Shown here: positions 17,421-26,784 of the stretch, piece by piece
How positions within the stretch are numbered: position 1 is the stretch's first letter
Layout of the letters: each line of letters starts with the position of its first letter
Source of the DNA: CAYSCS01 sp964429695
GTDB taxonomy: Bacteria; Acidobacteriota; Aminicenantia; Aminicenantales; Aminicenantaceae
Direction: 5' to 3'
Length of the DNA stretch: 64,000 nucleotides
Assembly (NCBI GenBank): GCA_964429695.1
Contig: CAYSCS010000096.1
Location: forward strand, 20,221-84,220
The notes under the pieces: generated by a model
Databases searched by the model: none
What the model saw: only the letters and a program-made list of their open reading frames with translations
What the model was told of the DNA's origin: nothing
Program-made: the position numbers and the translations under genes

Positions 17421-19805
17421 TTATATATCCAGATTTTGCGCTTCGAGAGCATTTTCTTCGATAAAACTCCGACGCGACTCAACCTCATCGCCCATCAAAA
17501 TTGTGAATATCTTATCAGCCTCAACAGCATCCTGGATAGAAACATTTAAAAGCACCCTTTTTTCTGGGTCCATAGTCGTCTCCCACAATTGCTGTGGAGT
17601 CATCTCTCCTAAGCCTTTGTATCTTTGAATCACTATCCCTTTTTTCCCGTTCTTGAAAAGGTAATCGAGAAGTTTTGCTTCGTTATCAATCTTTATCTTC
17701 TCCTCCTCGCTTATCACATAGAAAGGAGGCTCAATCCCCTCGAGTTCCTTGTGAACCTTAACCAAGGTTCTGTACTCGGGAGAAGCAATAAGATTCCAAT
17801 CCACCTTGCAAGAGACGTTCATCCCGTTGAGCTGGAACTCAACCGATAATTCGTACAAACCGTGCTCTTCGTCTCTGCTAAGCACTGAGAAGACGCCTTT
17901 TTCAGTGAGAAGGCTCTGAATCTTCTCCAAGTTTTTCTTCTTCTCCAGAAAAGCTCTATCTTCGGCCTCGCTTTCAAGGAGAATTTCTATCAGGAAAAAC
18001 GGATAATTCTTCCTCTCTAAAATCTGAATGAAGTTCTTCTTGGCGATAATTCTTTGAAGGAATTTCCTGAATTGCTCATTCTTAAGAGGTTCCTTTCTTC
18101 TGTTGACTTTGAGCTGAAATTCTTCAGAGATTTTCTTGATCATAAACTTCTCGAAAGTTTGTTCATCACGTATATACTGAACTGATTTCCCTTTGCTTAT
18201 TTTATAAAGCGGGGGTTGAGCAATGTAGAGATGACCTCTTTCGATGAGCTGAGGCATTTGTCTGTAAAAGAAAGTCATCAGCAAGGTTCTAATATGAGAG
18301 CCATCCACATCGGCATCTGTCATGATAATTACCTTGTGGTAACGCAATTTATCCAAGTTAAAACCTGTTTGTTCCACTCCTGTACTAAGAGCTGAAATTA
18401 TGATTCCTATTTCTTCGCTTCTCAGAACTTTATCAAACCTTGCTTTTTCTACGTTGAGAATTTTCCCTTTAAGCGGTAAGATTGCCTGAAAGCGCCTGTC
18501 TCTTGCCTGTTTAGCCGAGCCCCCAGCAGAATCTCCCTCAACAAGAAAAATCTCGCTAGCTGCTGGATCCCTTTCCTGGCAGTCTGCGAGCTTTCCCGGC
18601 AGGGACGTCGACTCTAAAATTCCTTTGCGCCTCGCAAGTTCCCTTGCCTTGCGTGCGGCCTCCCTTGCTCTCGCCGCTTCGAGGATTTTCATCACAATCT
18701 TTTTGGCGATATCAGGATTCTCCTCGAAATAAATCGAGAGCCTCTCGTTGACAATTGACTCCACTATTCCCTTAACTTCACTATTGCCGAGCTTCGCCTT
18801 TGTCTGTCCTTCGAATTGAGGATTCTTTAGTTTCAGGCTTAAAACCGCACATAGACCTTCGCGAGTGTCATCTCCGGTTAAATTCTGACTCAAATCTTTA
18901 ATCAGATTATTTGAATTTGCGTAGTTGTTAATTGTGCGAGTCAAACCAGCCTTAAATCCTATGAGATGTGTGCCACCTTCGATAGTATTGATACTATTGA
19001 CAAAGGAAAAAATGTTTTCGGAATATCCTGTGTTGTACTGAAGAGCAATTTCCACATGAACATCCTCACTGCTGCCTTCAAAATAAATTGGCTTAGGGTT
19101 GATGACACTCTTATTCTGGTTGAGATACTGGACAAATTCCTGAATCCCCCCATTGTACTGAAATTGTTGTGTCTTATCGGTTCTCTCATCCACAAGGGTT
19201 ATTTTCAGTCCCTTATTGAGAAAAGAGAGCTCCCTGAGCCTTTGGCATAGAATTTCATACTTGAAATCTACAGAATCAAAGATCTGAGGATCTGGCTTGA
19301 AGGTAACCTTTGTCCCTGTAGCCTTTGTCTTACCTACTTTTTTCAAACGGGTTACAGGTCTCCCTCTTTCATAGCTTTGAGTGTAGACTCCACCATCTCT
19401 TTTTATCTCGAGGTCAAGCCTCTCTGAAAGAGCGTTGACTACAGAGACTCCCACGCCATGGAGACCTCCAGAGACCTGGTAGGATTTTGAATCGAATTTT
19501 CCTCCTGCATGCAATGTGGTCATCACCACTTCTGCAGCTGGCTTGTTCTCTTTCTTGAGGATCCCAACAGGAATTCCTCTCCCATTATCGATGACAGTGA
19601 CTGAATTATCGACATGGATGATTACCTCGACCTCTGTACAATAGCCTGCAAGGGCCTCATCTATACTGTTGTCTACTACCTCATAAACTAAATGATGAAG
19701 TCCTTCTTGTCCTGTGCTTCCGATATACATGGCAGGACGTTTTCTGACTGCCTCTAGGCCCTTTAAGACTTTGATGCTTTCTTCAGTGTATGTATTTTGT
19801 TTCAT
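17421..19805 (-). CDS. gyrB: DNA gyrase subunit B
   Basis: ATPase subunit of gyrase. The GHKL ATPase has EVVDNSIDEA, DNGRGIPVG and GGLHGVGVSVVNAL; the transducer follows; the TOPRIM domain has EGDSAGGSAKQARDR and MTDADVDGSHIRTLL; the tail carries QRYKGLGEMTPQQLWETTM. The 794 residues include the roughly 160-residue insert in the TOPRIM region known from E. coli-type GyrB (about residues 560-725 here). The open frame extends 29 codons upstream, but homology begins at MKQNTYTEES, so the start is the ATG at 19803-19805. It heads the gyrB-gyrA unit, and its leader carries a terminator-like hairpin. Confidence 0.95.
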   Translation of the reverse strand: MKQNTYTEESIKVLKGLEAVRKRPAMYIGSTGQEGLHHLVYEVVDNSIDEALAGYCTEVEVIIHVDNSVTVIDNGRGIPVGILKKENKPAAEVVMTTLHAGGKFDSKSYQVSGGLHGVGVSVVNALSERLDLEIKRDGGVYTQSYERGRPVTRLKKVGKTKATGTKVTFKPDPQIFDSVDFKYEILCQRLRELSFLNKGLKITLVDERTDKTQQFQYNGGIQEFVQYLNQNKSVINPKPIYFEGSSEDVHVEIALQYNTGYSENIFSFVNSINTIEGGTHLIGFKAGLTRTINNYANSNNLIKDLSQNLTGDDTREGLCAVLSLKLKNPQFEGQTKAKLGNSEVKGIVESIVNERLSIYFEENPDIAKKIVMKILEAARAREAARKARELARRKGILESTSLPGKLADCQERDPAASEIFLVEGDSAGGSAKQARDRRFQAILPLKGKILNVEKARFDKVLRSEEIGIIISALSTGVEQTGFNLDKLRYHKVIIMTDADVDGSHIRTLLMTFFYRQMPQLIERGHLYIAQPPLYKISKGKSVQYIRDEQTFEKFMIKKISEEFQLKVNRRKEPLKNEQFRKFLQRIIAKKNFIQILERKNYPFFLIEILLESEAEDRAFLEKKKNLEKIQSLLTEKGVFSVLSRDEEHGLYELSVEFQLNGMNVSCKVDWNLIASPEYRTLVKVHKELEGIEPPFYVISEEEKIKIDNEAKLLDYLFKNGKKGIVIQRYKGLGEMTPQQLWETTMDPEKRVLLNVSIQDAVEADKIFTILMGDEVESRRSFIEENALEAQNLDI

Positions 19806-19821
19806 CTTCTCTCGATTTGGG

Positions 19822-19861
19822 AAAAAAGTGGGTTGTGAAGGAAGGAGCTCGACACAACCCA
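19822..19861 (-). promoter_or_regulatory. Terminator-like hairpin in the gyrB leader
   Basis: On the minus strand TGGGTTGTG (19861-19853) pairs perfectly with CACAACCCA (19837-19829) across a 15-base loop, followed by C and six T. This is the layout of an intrinsic terminator, placed between the gyrB promoter and its start codon 17 bases further on. It may act as an attenuator. Confidence 0.5.
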
Positions 19862-19881
19862 AGGGGCATTTTGAAAATATT

Positions 19882-19910
19882 ATTATACTCAATATGACGT
19901 GCTGAGTAAA
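19882..19910 (-). promoter_or_regulatory. Putative gyrB promoter
   Basis: On the minus strand TTTACT (19910-19905), a 17-base spacer and TATAAT (19887-19882) resemble a sigma-70 promoter. Transcription would begin near 19875, giving a leader of about 70 bases that contains the hairpin. Confidence 0.5.
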
Positions 19911-20168
19911 GAAAATTTATCATATCTTCACCTTCCGAACCTTTTGAAATCTTTCTTGCTCAGGTTAAAAACTCACTCCCTATGCTTTTTGAGAGCGCTT
20001 AATTTTGGAGAGGGAATAAATTTTTGGCTTAAGTTTCCCCTAACTCATACCATCCCAGGAATTAATGTTTTTCCCAAAAAAATGCCCTGGGGAAACGAAG
20101 GGAAATTACTCAACGTCGATCCTTTGAAAACCGAAAAACATTGGGATAAAATAATATACTAATAAAAA
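19911..20168. other. Divergent intergenic region between gyrB and the TGS GTPase
   Basis: Besides the gyrB promoter at its edge I see no conserved coding or RNA signal here. An 87-codon frame on the plus strand has no ribosome site and no protein-like composition. Confidence 0.5.
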
Positions 20169-21155
20169 ATGCCAGCAAATCTACCTCCTCAATATTTTGA
20201 AACTGAAAGAAAACTTAAGAGTGCCAAGAGCCCTCAGGAAAAGATAAAAATCCTGGAAGAACTCCTTGCAATCGTCCCCAAACATAAGGGGACAGAAAAG
20301 CTCCAGGCATTACTTAAGACAAAAATAGCAAAGCTTCGCTCCCTCTCCCAAAAAAGACCTGAAATTTCGAGACAAACACCAATCTATCATATAGAGAAAA
20401 AAGGAGCGGGACAGGTAGTTTTAATCGGACCCCCCAACGCAGGAAAATCATCTCTTGTGAAATCATTAACCAACGCAAACCCAGAGATAGGAGACTATCC
20501 TTTCACAACTCGCTTTCCTTATCCAGCGATGATGAAATATGAAAACATCCAAATTCAACTCGTCGACTCTCCCCCCATAACTTCAGACTATATGGAAACA
20601 TGGCATTCAGAACTCATCAAGATGGCTGATGGAGTTCTCCTCATTCTGGACCTATCGAGTGCAAACCAGGCTGAGGCTTTTCACATAATTCTCGAAAAAT
20701 TAAGCCAAAAGAAAATTGAACTTATCTTTGGAAACCAGCCTCTCCTTGGAGGAGAAAAGTTTCAAAAAAAATCACTATTAGTCGCAAATAAAAGCGATAC
20801 CATCAATGCTTCTGAAAATCTTCTTCTCTTAAAATCTACCCTCGGGACGAAATTCCCTTTATTAGCTCTTTCAGCCAAGAGCGGAGAAGGCCTGGAAGAG
20901 TTGAAGAAAAAAACATTCGAGATGATTGACATCATCCGAGTTTATAGCAAAGTACCTGGAAAAAAAGTCGATTTCAATGAACCCTTTGTTTTCAAAAAGG
21001 GGAGCACTCTGCTCGATATGGCACGCGCTGTGCACAAAGATTTTGCAGAAAAATTGAAATATGCAAGACTCTGGAATCGAGATAAGTTTCAAGGACAGAA
21101 AGTCAACAAAAATTATGTCCTCGAAGATGAAGATGTAATTGAGTTACATCTTTAA
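20169..21155 (+). CDS. DRG-like GTPase with C-terminal TGS domain
   Basis: A 328-residue P-loop GTPase of the OBG/HflX superfamily resembling the developmentally regulated GTP-binding proteins of archaea and eukaryotes. A helical N-terminus (1-75) is followed by the G domain: G1 GPPNAGKSS, G2 YPFTTRFP, G3 VDSPP (the usual glycine is replaced by proline), G4 NKSD and G5 SAKSG. A TGS domain occupies about 255-328 (FVFKKGSTLLDMARAVHKDF). TGS and DRG proteins generally contact ribosomes or translation factors; the bacterial members are poorly studied. It stands alone, divergent from gyrB. Confidence 0.82.
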   Translation: MPANLPPQYFETERKLKSAKSPQEKIKILEELLAIVPKHKGTEKLQALLKTKIAKLRSLSQKRPEISRQTPIYHIEKKGAGQVVLIGPPNAGKSSLVKSLTNANPEIGDYPFTTRFPYPAMMKYENIQIQLVDSPPITSDYMETWHSELIKMADGVLLILDLSSANQAEAFHIILEKLSQKKIELIFGNQPLLGGEKFQKKSLLVANKSDTINASENLLLLKSTLGTKFPLLALSAKSGEGLEELKKKTFEMIDIIRVYSKVPGKKVDFNEPFVFKKGSTLLDMARAVHKDFAEKLKYARLWNRDKFQGQKVNKNYVLEDEDVIELHL

Positions 21156-21361
21156 CTCCCCTTTTTTGCTGATCCCCACCTTTTTAGGAATAATAATTTA
21201 GGTTCTTAAGAATCCCTAGTCAACAAATCAAAATAAAATGTCATATTTTGCCTTATAATGTCTTTTTTTGTCAGTTTCCAAAACCCTAACCTTATCTTGC
21301 CTGAAATGATACGCTTATCCAGCTGCAATTCTTTTTGGCTTTAATTTTTTTTTTCAATCAA

Positions 21362-21367
21362 TATAAT
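21362..21367 (+). promoter_or_regulatory. -10 box before tRNA-Pro
   Basis: TATAAT ends 13 bases before the mature tRNA 5' end. No convincing -35 hexamer is seen at 16-18 bases; a TTGGCT is 21 bases away. Confidence 0.35.
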
Positions 21368-21380
21368 TAAGATTAAAGTA

Positions 21381-21455
21381 CGGGGCGTAGCGCAGCCTGG
21401 GTAGCGCACAGCGTTCGGGACGCTGGGGTCAGGGGTTCAAATCCCCTCGCCCCGA
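21381..21455 (+). tRNA. tRNA-Pro (CGG)
   Basis: A complete cloverleaf: acceptor CGGGGCG/CGCCCCG, D arm GCGC...GCGC, anticodon stem CAGCG/CGCTG around TTCGGGA (anticodon CGG, reading CCG), T arm AGGGG-TTCAAAT-CCCCT, discriminator A. The C1-G72 pair is typical of bacterial tRNA-Pro. CCA is not encoded. Confidence 0.93.
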
Positions 21456-21575
21456 TTTCCGATAAGAAATTTGATGCCTCTAAATCTAATCTTCACAGAT
21501 TTAAAGGTAAAAAAGGACTCTCCCTTCTTTTTTGAGAAAATCAAATTTAATTTTATTTTGGGAATCAAAGGCTTT

Positions 21576-22646
21576 TTACTGAAGAGTCACAAGTTCGTAA
21601 TCCATTCTCCCCAGCCCTATTTCTTGAGCGTGCCTAATCTGAACAGACCAATCTATGTTGTGAAATCCTTTGACGAAATCATCTTTTCTATTTCTGTTTA
21701 CGAGGTCAACACTCGCTTTGTCTACCGCCACAGGGTCTGAAGAACCAAGGATACCGATATCTTCTATCAAGCTTTTCTGTTCTTTTGCGAGGCAATCACA
21801 GTCGCGGGTGATCTTCATCAGAAAGTTTATGAAACCCATTCTTTCTTTAAACAGCTTGGAGACAGAAAATGCGTATTCTGCCATTTTCTCCTGAACGCGT
21901 GAAAAATCTGAGTCCCAGCGAAATTTAACTGCTTGTGCAGGACATACCACAAGGCATTCCCCGCATCCTAAGCATTTCTCATCAATTATAGATGCCTTCC
22001 CCTCTCTTTGTTGTATAGCTTGCGAAGGACAGTAATCAATGCAAATTCCGCAATTATTGCATAATTTTGGATTAACCCACGGATGGACTTCTGCGTGTTG
22101 CTCAAGCTTTCCTGCTCTTGAAGCACACCCCATCCCCAGATTTTTTATTGCAGCTCCAAAACCAGTTATCATGTGTCCGGTAAAATGGCTCAGGCACAAA
22201 AGGAAATCTGTGTGAAAAAAAGCAGAAGCAATCTTGGCTCTCTTTATCCTCGAACAATTAATTTCAATCTCATAATCATCTCTACCTACGATACCATCTG
22301 CTATTAAGATCGGGATACCCAAAGCCTCAATGCTAAACCCATGTTCATGAGCAAGATTTAAATGGTCGATAGAGTTTGTTCTCCTCCCCACATACAGAGT
22401 GTTGGTGTCGACAAAAAAGGCACGGGAAGTTTTTTCCCTGATGAGATTAATGATACCCTCCAGCCAACGGGGGTTGATGAATCCTTTATTGCCCTTTTCT
22501 CCAAAATGAATCTTGCAGGCTACGAACGAATCCTTTTCTATTTTCTCCTTAAAGTCGAGGACAGAAAATACTTTTGCTGCCTTTTTAGAAATTTCTTCCG
22601 CTGTCTCATCCTTACCGACCCCGATAAAATAAACCTTACTCAACAT
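21576..22646 (-). CDS. DUF362 protein with two 4Fe-4S clusters
   Basis: A 356-residue cytoplasmic protein. The DUF362 domain (about 1-185 and resuming after the ferredoxin part) contains the conserved KIHFGEKGNKGFI and FFHTDFLLCLSHFTGH segments. A bacterial-type ferredoxin module at about 190-245 has two CxxCxxCxxxCP motifs (CNNCGICIDYCP and CLGCGECLVVCP). DUF362-ferredoxin proteins are common in anaerobes; they are presumed redox proteins of unknown substrate. It lies 27 bases downstream of the aminotransferase gene and is likely co-transcribed with it. Confidence 0.85.
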   Translation of the reverse strand: MLSKVYFIGVGKDETAEEISKKAAKVFSVLDFKEKIEKDSFVACKIHFGEKGNKGFINPRWLEGIINLIREKTSRAFFVDTNTLYVGRRTNSIDHLNLAHEHGFSIEALGIPILIADGIVGRDDYEIEINCSRIKRAKIASAFFHTDFLLCLSHFTGHMITGFGAAIKNLGMGCASRAGKLEQHAEVHPWVNPKLCNNCGICIDYCPSQAIQQREGKASIIDEKCLGCGECLVVCPAQAVKFRWDSDFSRVQEKMAEYAFSVSKLFKERMGFINFLMKITRDCDCLAKEQKSLIEDIGILGSSDPVAVDKASVDLVNRNRKDDFVKGFHNIDWSVQIRHAQEIGLGRMDYELVTLQ

Positions 22647-22673
22647 TTTGCAAAAGCCTTCCTCCTTACTTCT

Positions 22674-23825
22674 TCAATTTTTTGCCTTACTCTCAAGAAT
22701 GGACTTCGCTGCTTCAAGTGCTGCTCCTTTATGAAATTCATATTCAAGAGAAGAAAGAGTAGCTTCGAGCGCCTCAAGAGCAAAATATACTTGAGATTGA
22801 GAGATGTTCCCCATGTGCCCCATGCGAAATACTGTTCCCTTAGTCTCTCCCAGCCCCCCTGCGACAATCACACCTCTTGCAGCAAATTCCCTGCGGAACA
22901 ACTCGTCCTCAATCCCCTCTGGATACTTCACTACTGAAAGGGTATCAGCAAGAAATGGTTCTTCCGTGAAAAGCGATAAGCCTAGGGCAGAAAGTGCTGT
23001 TCTTATAGCTTGAGCCGTTTGGGAGTGACGATGAAATCTCTTTTCAAGTCCCTCTTCAAGCACAATCCGCGTCGCTTCTGTAAAAGCTCTTATTTCATTA
23101 ACACAAGGAGTTGAAAAATACTTTGAAGGGTCCTTCATCACAGGCAGCCAGTTGAGAAGGTCTCCATAATAGGCGGGAATGGGCCCCATTGACTTTCTCT
23201 TTTCCATCGCTCTTTCTGAAAGGACCAAGAGCGCGAGTCCTGGGGGTGCACCAAAACACTTCTGGGCTGCGCTCAGGATGACATCCACTCCCCACTCATC
23301 CATCTTTTCCTCTATTCCCCCTGTGGCGCAAACTCCATCGAGGATGAAAATTGTTTCATCTCTAAAAAGCTCAGCATACTGCCTTACCGGAGCACAAGCT
23401 CCGGTTGCAGTATCCACATGTGTCGAGACTACGGCAGCATACTTTCCCCTTGAAACCCTATCCTTGACTTCCTTAGGAAGCACCGCCCTCCCCCACCTAC
23501 TCTCCAATATTTCAACCTCTATTCCGAAACATCTTGCTATTTTCAACATCCTCTCACCGAAGAAACCCTGGGAGAGAACAAGAATCCTTTCTCCCGCCTT
23601 GACGGTGTTGAGCAAAGCCATCTCCATAGCCAAGGTACCCGAACCAGAAATGATAAAGGCCTCACCCCTCTCGCAGAAAACAACCTTCTTAAGGTTAGCG
23701 AGCGCCTCTTTCATCTCGTCCACTATCTCAGGTGCAACATGAGAGATAGTTGGTAGGGAAAGGGCATGGATGATGCGAGGATGGACAGGACTTGGCCCCG
23801 GAATCATTAATAATTTTTCTTGCAT
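22674..23825 (-). CDS. Alanine--glyoxylate / serine--pyruvate aminotransferase family protein
   Basis: Class V PLP aminotransferase of 383 residues. It begins MIPGPSPVHPRI as the family does. The glycine-rich phosphate loop is SGSGTLAMEMAL, the PLP-pairing Asp lies in ILDGVCATGG, and the Schiff-base lysine is in SAAQKCFGAPPG. Likely donors are alanine or serine with glyoxylate or pyruvate as acceptors; relatives also act on phosphonate or purine intermediates, so the substrate is not fixed. The start has GAGGAG eight bases upstream. It is first gene of a two-gene unit with the DUF362 ferredoxin. Confidence 0.87.
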   Translation of the reverse strand: MQEKLLMIPGPSPVHPRIIHALSLPTISHVAPEIVDEMKEALANLKKVVFCERGEAFIISGSGTLAMEMALLNTVKAGERILVLSQGFFGERMLKIARCFGIEVEILESRWGRAVLPKEVKDRVSRGKYAAVVSTHVDTATGACAPVRQYAELFRDETIFILDGVCATGGIEEKMDEWGVDVILSAAQKCFGAPPGLALLVLSERAMEKRKSMGPIPAYYGDLLNWLPVMKDPSKYFSTPCVNEIRAFTEATRIVLEEGLEKRFHRHSQTAQAIRTALSALGLSLFTEEPFLADTLSVVKYPEGIEDELFRREFAARGVIVAGGLGETKGTVFRMGHMGNISQSQVYFALEALEATLSSLEYEFHKGAALEAAKSILESKAKN

Positions 23826-23971
23826 TAATAGCTCCTCTTTCTTAATATCAAAATATTTTCACCAATGTAAAATCATAAATCAAGATTCGAAGATTTTGCT
23901 TCTTTTTTTAAAATTAAAATCTAGACCCTATCTCCCTAATTCTGATATTATTTCAAGGCAAGAGAAGCAAA

Positions 23972-25642
23972 ATGAAAAGAATAATCTTCTTTATTCAATT
24001 CATGATTCTTTTTTTTCTCTTTTCAGGTAGAAACTTAGAGAAGGCAGAATTGGTTCTTCTCAATGGCAAAATCTTCACGGGTGATTCAGATTATCTTTTT
24101 ACAGAAGCACTGGCAGTAAAAGAGGGAAAGATAATCGCACTCGGAGAAAGTAAATCAATAAGAAGATTCATTGGGGAGAAGACTAAGACCCTAGATTTAA
24201 AGGGTAAGCTCGTAATTCCCGGGTTGATCGATGCTCACTGCCATCTATCATCTGGGGGAAGGTCTCTAAAGAGTTTGAACTTTCGAGGTGTAAACTCTGT
24301 CGAAAAAATTCAAGAAATAATTGCCGAAAAAATAAAAGAATTCAAGCAAGGACAACCTCTCTTTGGAGTACAGTTCGACCATACAATTTTTCCTGAAGAA
24401 AAATGGCCCACAAAGGAAGACCTGGATAAAGTCTCTCCTCAAAACCCTGTCATCATCGAAAGGGTAGATGGTCATACCCTCTGGGTCAACACTTTTGCTC
24501 TCCAAAAATCAGGTATTACTGCTGAAACAAAAGACCCACCTGGTGGTGAAATCCTCCGCGACCCGCTCACAGGAGAACCAACCGGTATCTTAAAAGAGTC
24601 CGCCATGAAATTGATAAAGATTGAGGAGATCGCAGGAAAAGACATCCTGGAGGAAGAGATAAAAAGAGCTTTGACTCATGCCACGAGTCTTGGTTTGACT
24701 GGTATTCACACCTCTTCAACCTTAGAAGAGCTTGAAATTCTCCACAAGCTCAGAAAAGAAGGTAAGCTTACTGTTCGTCTTTATGCCTGGTTACCGTTTG
24801 AGGAGATCGACGCTTGCCTCGAAAAAGGAATCAGACAGGGCTCAGGAGATGAAATGCTTCGAGTTGGTTTCCTTAAACTCTACATAGATGGAACGATAAG
24901 CTCAGGAACTGCGCTTCTTTTTGAGCCTTTTTCAGACCAGCCGCAGAGTTACGGGATTGCTCAATATCCTGAAGAAGAGTTTAACAGGCTTGTGGAAAAG
25001 GCCCACAGGTTTGGCTTTCAAGTTGGAGTCCATGCCATAGGTGATAAGGGCATTCATTGGACTCTCAATGCCATCGAAAGGGCTCAAAAAATCTATGGGA
25101 AAAAAGGACTCCGTCATCGTATTGAACATTGCTCCCTTCTCCATCCCCAGGATATAGAGAGATTCCAGAAACTGGGAGTAATAGCTTCCATGCAGCCTAC
25201 TCATTGCACAACAGACCTCCTTTATTGTGAAAAGAGGTTTGGGAGGGAACGTTCAAAATATGCTTATCTCTGGAAAACACTCCTTCAAAATGGTGTAGTA
25301 CTAGCCTTCGGTTCTGACTGGCCTGTAGAGCCCCTGGACCCAATGAGGGGTATTTATTCACTACTTACGCGAAAAAACATAGAATCAAAATTTCCTGAAA
25401 AGGGATGGTTTCCTGAAGAATGTCTCTCAAGAGAAGAGGCGATTAGGGGTTTCACATCAGGCCCCTCGTTCGCCTCTTTTGAAGAAAACATAAAAGGCTC
25501 TCTTTCTCCAGGGAAGCTTGCGGATTTTTTAGTTCTCAGCAAAGACCTATTCAAAGTAAATGCTGAGGAAGTCTTAGAGACGAGAGTTCTTTATACATTC
25601 CTTGGGGGGAAGGTAGTATATAGAAGTGAGGAATTGGAGTGA
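23972..25642 (+). CDS. Secreted amidohydrolase, YtcJ-like (Amidohydro_3)
   Basis: A metal-dependent hydrolase of 556 residues behind an N-terminal signal peptide or anchor (about 1-20). Metal and structural motifs of the YtcJ/NfdA branch are visible: IDAHCHLSSGG (HxH), VGVHAIGDKG, RIEHCSLL and the late metal-binding Asp in FGSDWPVEPLDP. Relatives hydrolyse N-formyl or N-acyl amides; the natural substrate is unknown. The next gene, an OYE-family reductase, starts 32 bases later in the same direction, so the two are probably an operon. Confidence 0.87.
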   Translation: MKRIIFFIQFMILFFLFSGRNLEKAELVLLNGKIFTGDSDYLFTEALAVKEGKIIALGESKSIRRFIGEKTKTLDLKGKLVIPGLIDAHCHLSSGGRSLKSLNFRGVNSVEKIQEIIAEKIKEFKQGQPLFGVQFDHTIFPEEKWPTKEDLDKVSPQNPVIIERVDGHTLWVNTFALQKSGITAETKDPPGGEILRDPLTGEPTGILKESAMKLIKIEEIAGKDILEEEIKRALTHATSLGLTGIHTSSTLEELEILHKLRKEGKLTVRLYAWLPFEEIDACLEKGIRQGSGDEMLRVGFLKLYIDGTISSGTALLFEPFSDQPQSYGIAQYPEEEFNRLVEKAHRFGFQVGVHAIGDKGIHWTLNAIERAQKIYGKKGLRHRIEHCSLLHPQDIERFQKLGVIASMQPTHCTTDLLYCEKRFGRERSKYAYLWKTLLQNGVVLAFGSDWPVEPLDPMRGIYSLLTRKNIESKFPEKGWFPEECLSREEAIRGFTSGPSFASFEENIKGSLSPGKLADFLVLSKDLFKVNAEEVLETRVLYTFLGGKVVYRSEELE

Positions 25643-25674
25643 AAACAAGCAAAAAATTCACAGCAGTTTAAGGA

Positions 25675-26781
25675 ATGAAAAAATATAAGGCAAAATATTC
25701 ATCCCTTCTTTTCACTCCCTGTAAAATTGGAGTAGTGCTGATTCCCAATCGTTTTGTTCGCTCTGCCACTCATGACTTCATGGCCAATCAAGATGGCTCA
25801 ATTTCAGAAAGACAGCTCCACCTTTTCAGAAAACTTGCCCTGGGAGAGGTGGGTTTGATCATTACCGGACATGCCTTTGTAAATCCACAAGGAAGGGCAA
25901 GCCCCTTCCAGATAGGAATTCACTCGGAAGAAATGATTGAAGGACTAAGGCAATTGGCAAGAGTTGTCCACGAATTTCCTTCACGAATTTTTCTCCAGTT
26001 ATCTCATGCAGGAAGACAAACCAAGCCTAAAATTTGTGGCTCAACTCCTCTTGCACCCTCTTCGCTTTATGACCCTTCCTCAAAAGTCACCCCTCGGGAG
26101 ATGAGTGTTGAGGAAATAAAAGCCGTCATCCAAGATTTTATCCAGGCAGCAGAAAGGGCAAAAAGAGCTAGCTTCGATGGTGTCCAGCTCCATGTTGCCC
26201 ACGGCTACCTTCTAAGTAGTTTCATCTCTCCTCACACCAACAGACGAAAAGACGATTGGGGAGGAACAATCTTCAATCGTGTGAGAATCGTGATTGAAAT
26301 CATAAAAGGCATTAAAAACTCCCTTGGCCCTGAATTCCCGATTATTGCCAAGATTAATTCATCTGACTTTCTGCCCTCGGGTATAAGGCTTGAAGAAAGT
26401 ATTGAAATGGCCCGTCTCATGGAAAAGGAAGGGCTGGATGGAGTAGAAGTAAGCGGAGGAATGGCAGAGTCGGGTGAAGGGTCGATGTGGAGAGGATTGA
26501 GAACAGAAGATGAAGAAGGATATTTTGTTGAAAATGCCTCTTCATTCAAGAAAGCCCTTTCCATTCCTGTGTTGGGATTGGGTGGAATTCGGTCTTTCAA
26601 AGTAATGGAGAAATTTATAGAACAAAAGAAATGCGACTTTATCTCCATGAGCAGACCCTTCATCCGCGAACCCTTCTTAGTCAAAATGTTTAGAGAAGGA
26701 GAGCTGGAAAAATCTGAATGTATTTCTTGTAATAGATGTCTTAACCTGAGAGGAATTCGTTGTGCTCAGCTCAATAAATAA
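25675..26781 (+). CDS. NADH:flavin oxidoreductase (Old Yellow Enzyme family), single-domain
   Basis: An FMN TIM-barrel reductase of 368 residues. Active-site and FMN motifs are RFVRSATHDFMA, LQLSHAGRQT, VQLHVAHGYLLSSFISP followed by the NxRxDxxGG pattern, and FISMSRPFIREP. After the barrel comes a cysteine cluster (CISCNRCL...GIRC), like the 4Fe-4S site of 2,4-dienoyl-CoA reductase, but the protein ends there, without the FAD/NAD domain. It therefore needs a separate electron donor or uses NAD(P)H directly. Substrate (enoate, dienoyl or tetrapyrrole) is not deducible. It converges on the vWA gene with 3 bp between stops. Confidence 0.86.
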   Translation: MKKYKAKYSSLLFTPCKIGVVLIPNRFVRSATHDFMANQDGSISERQLHLFRKLALGEVGLIITGHAFVNPQGRASPFQIGIHSEEMIEGLRQLARVVHEFPSRIFLQLSHAGRQTKPKICGSTPLAPSSLYDPSSKVTPREMSVEEIKAVIQDFIQAAERAKRASFDGVQLHVAHGYLLSSFISPHTNRRKDDWGGTIFNRVRIVIEIIKGIKNSLGPEFPIIAKINSSDFLPSGIRLEESIEMARLMEKEGLDGVEVSGGMAESGEGSMWRGLRTEDEEGYFVENASSFKKALSIPVLGLGGIRSFKVMEKFIEQKKCDFISMSRPFIREPFLVKMFREGELEKSECISCNRCLNLRGIRCAQLNK

Positions 26782-26784
26782 TGG

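Noticed and set aside
19899..20162. An 87-codon plus-strand frame between gyrB and the GTPase
   Set aside because: No ribosome site, composition not protein-like, and it overlaps the gyrB promoter.
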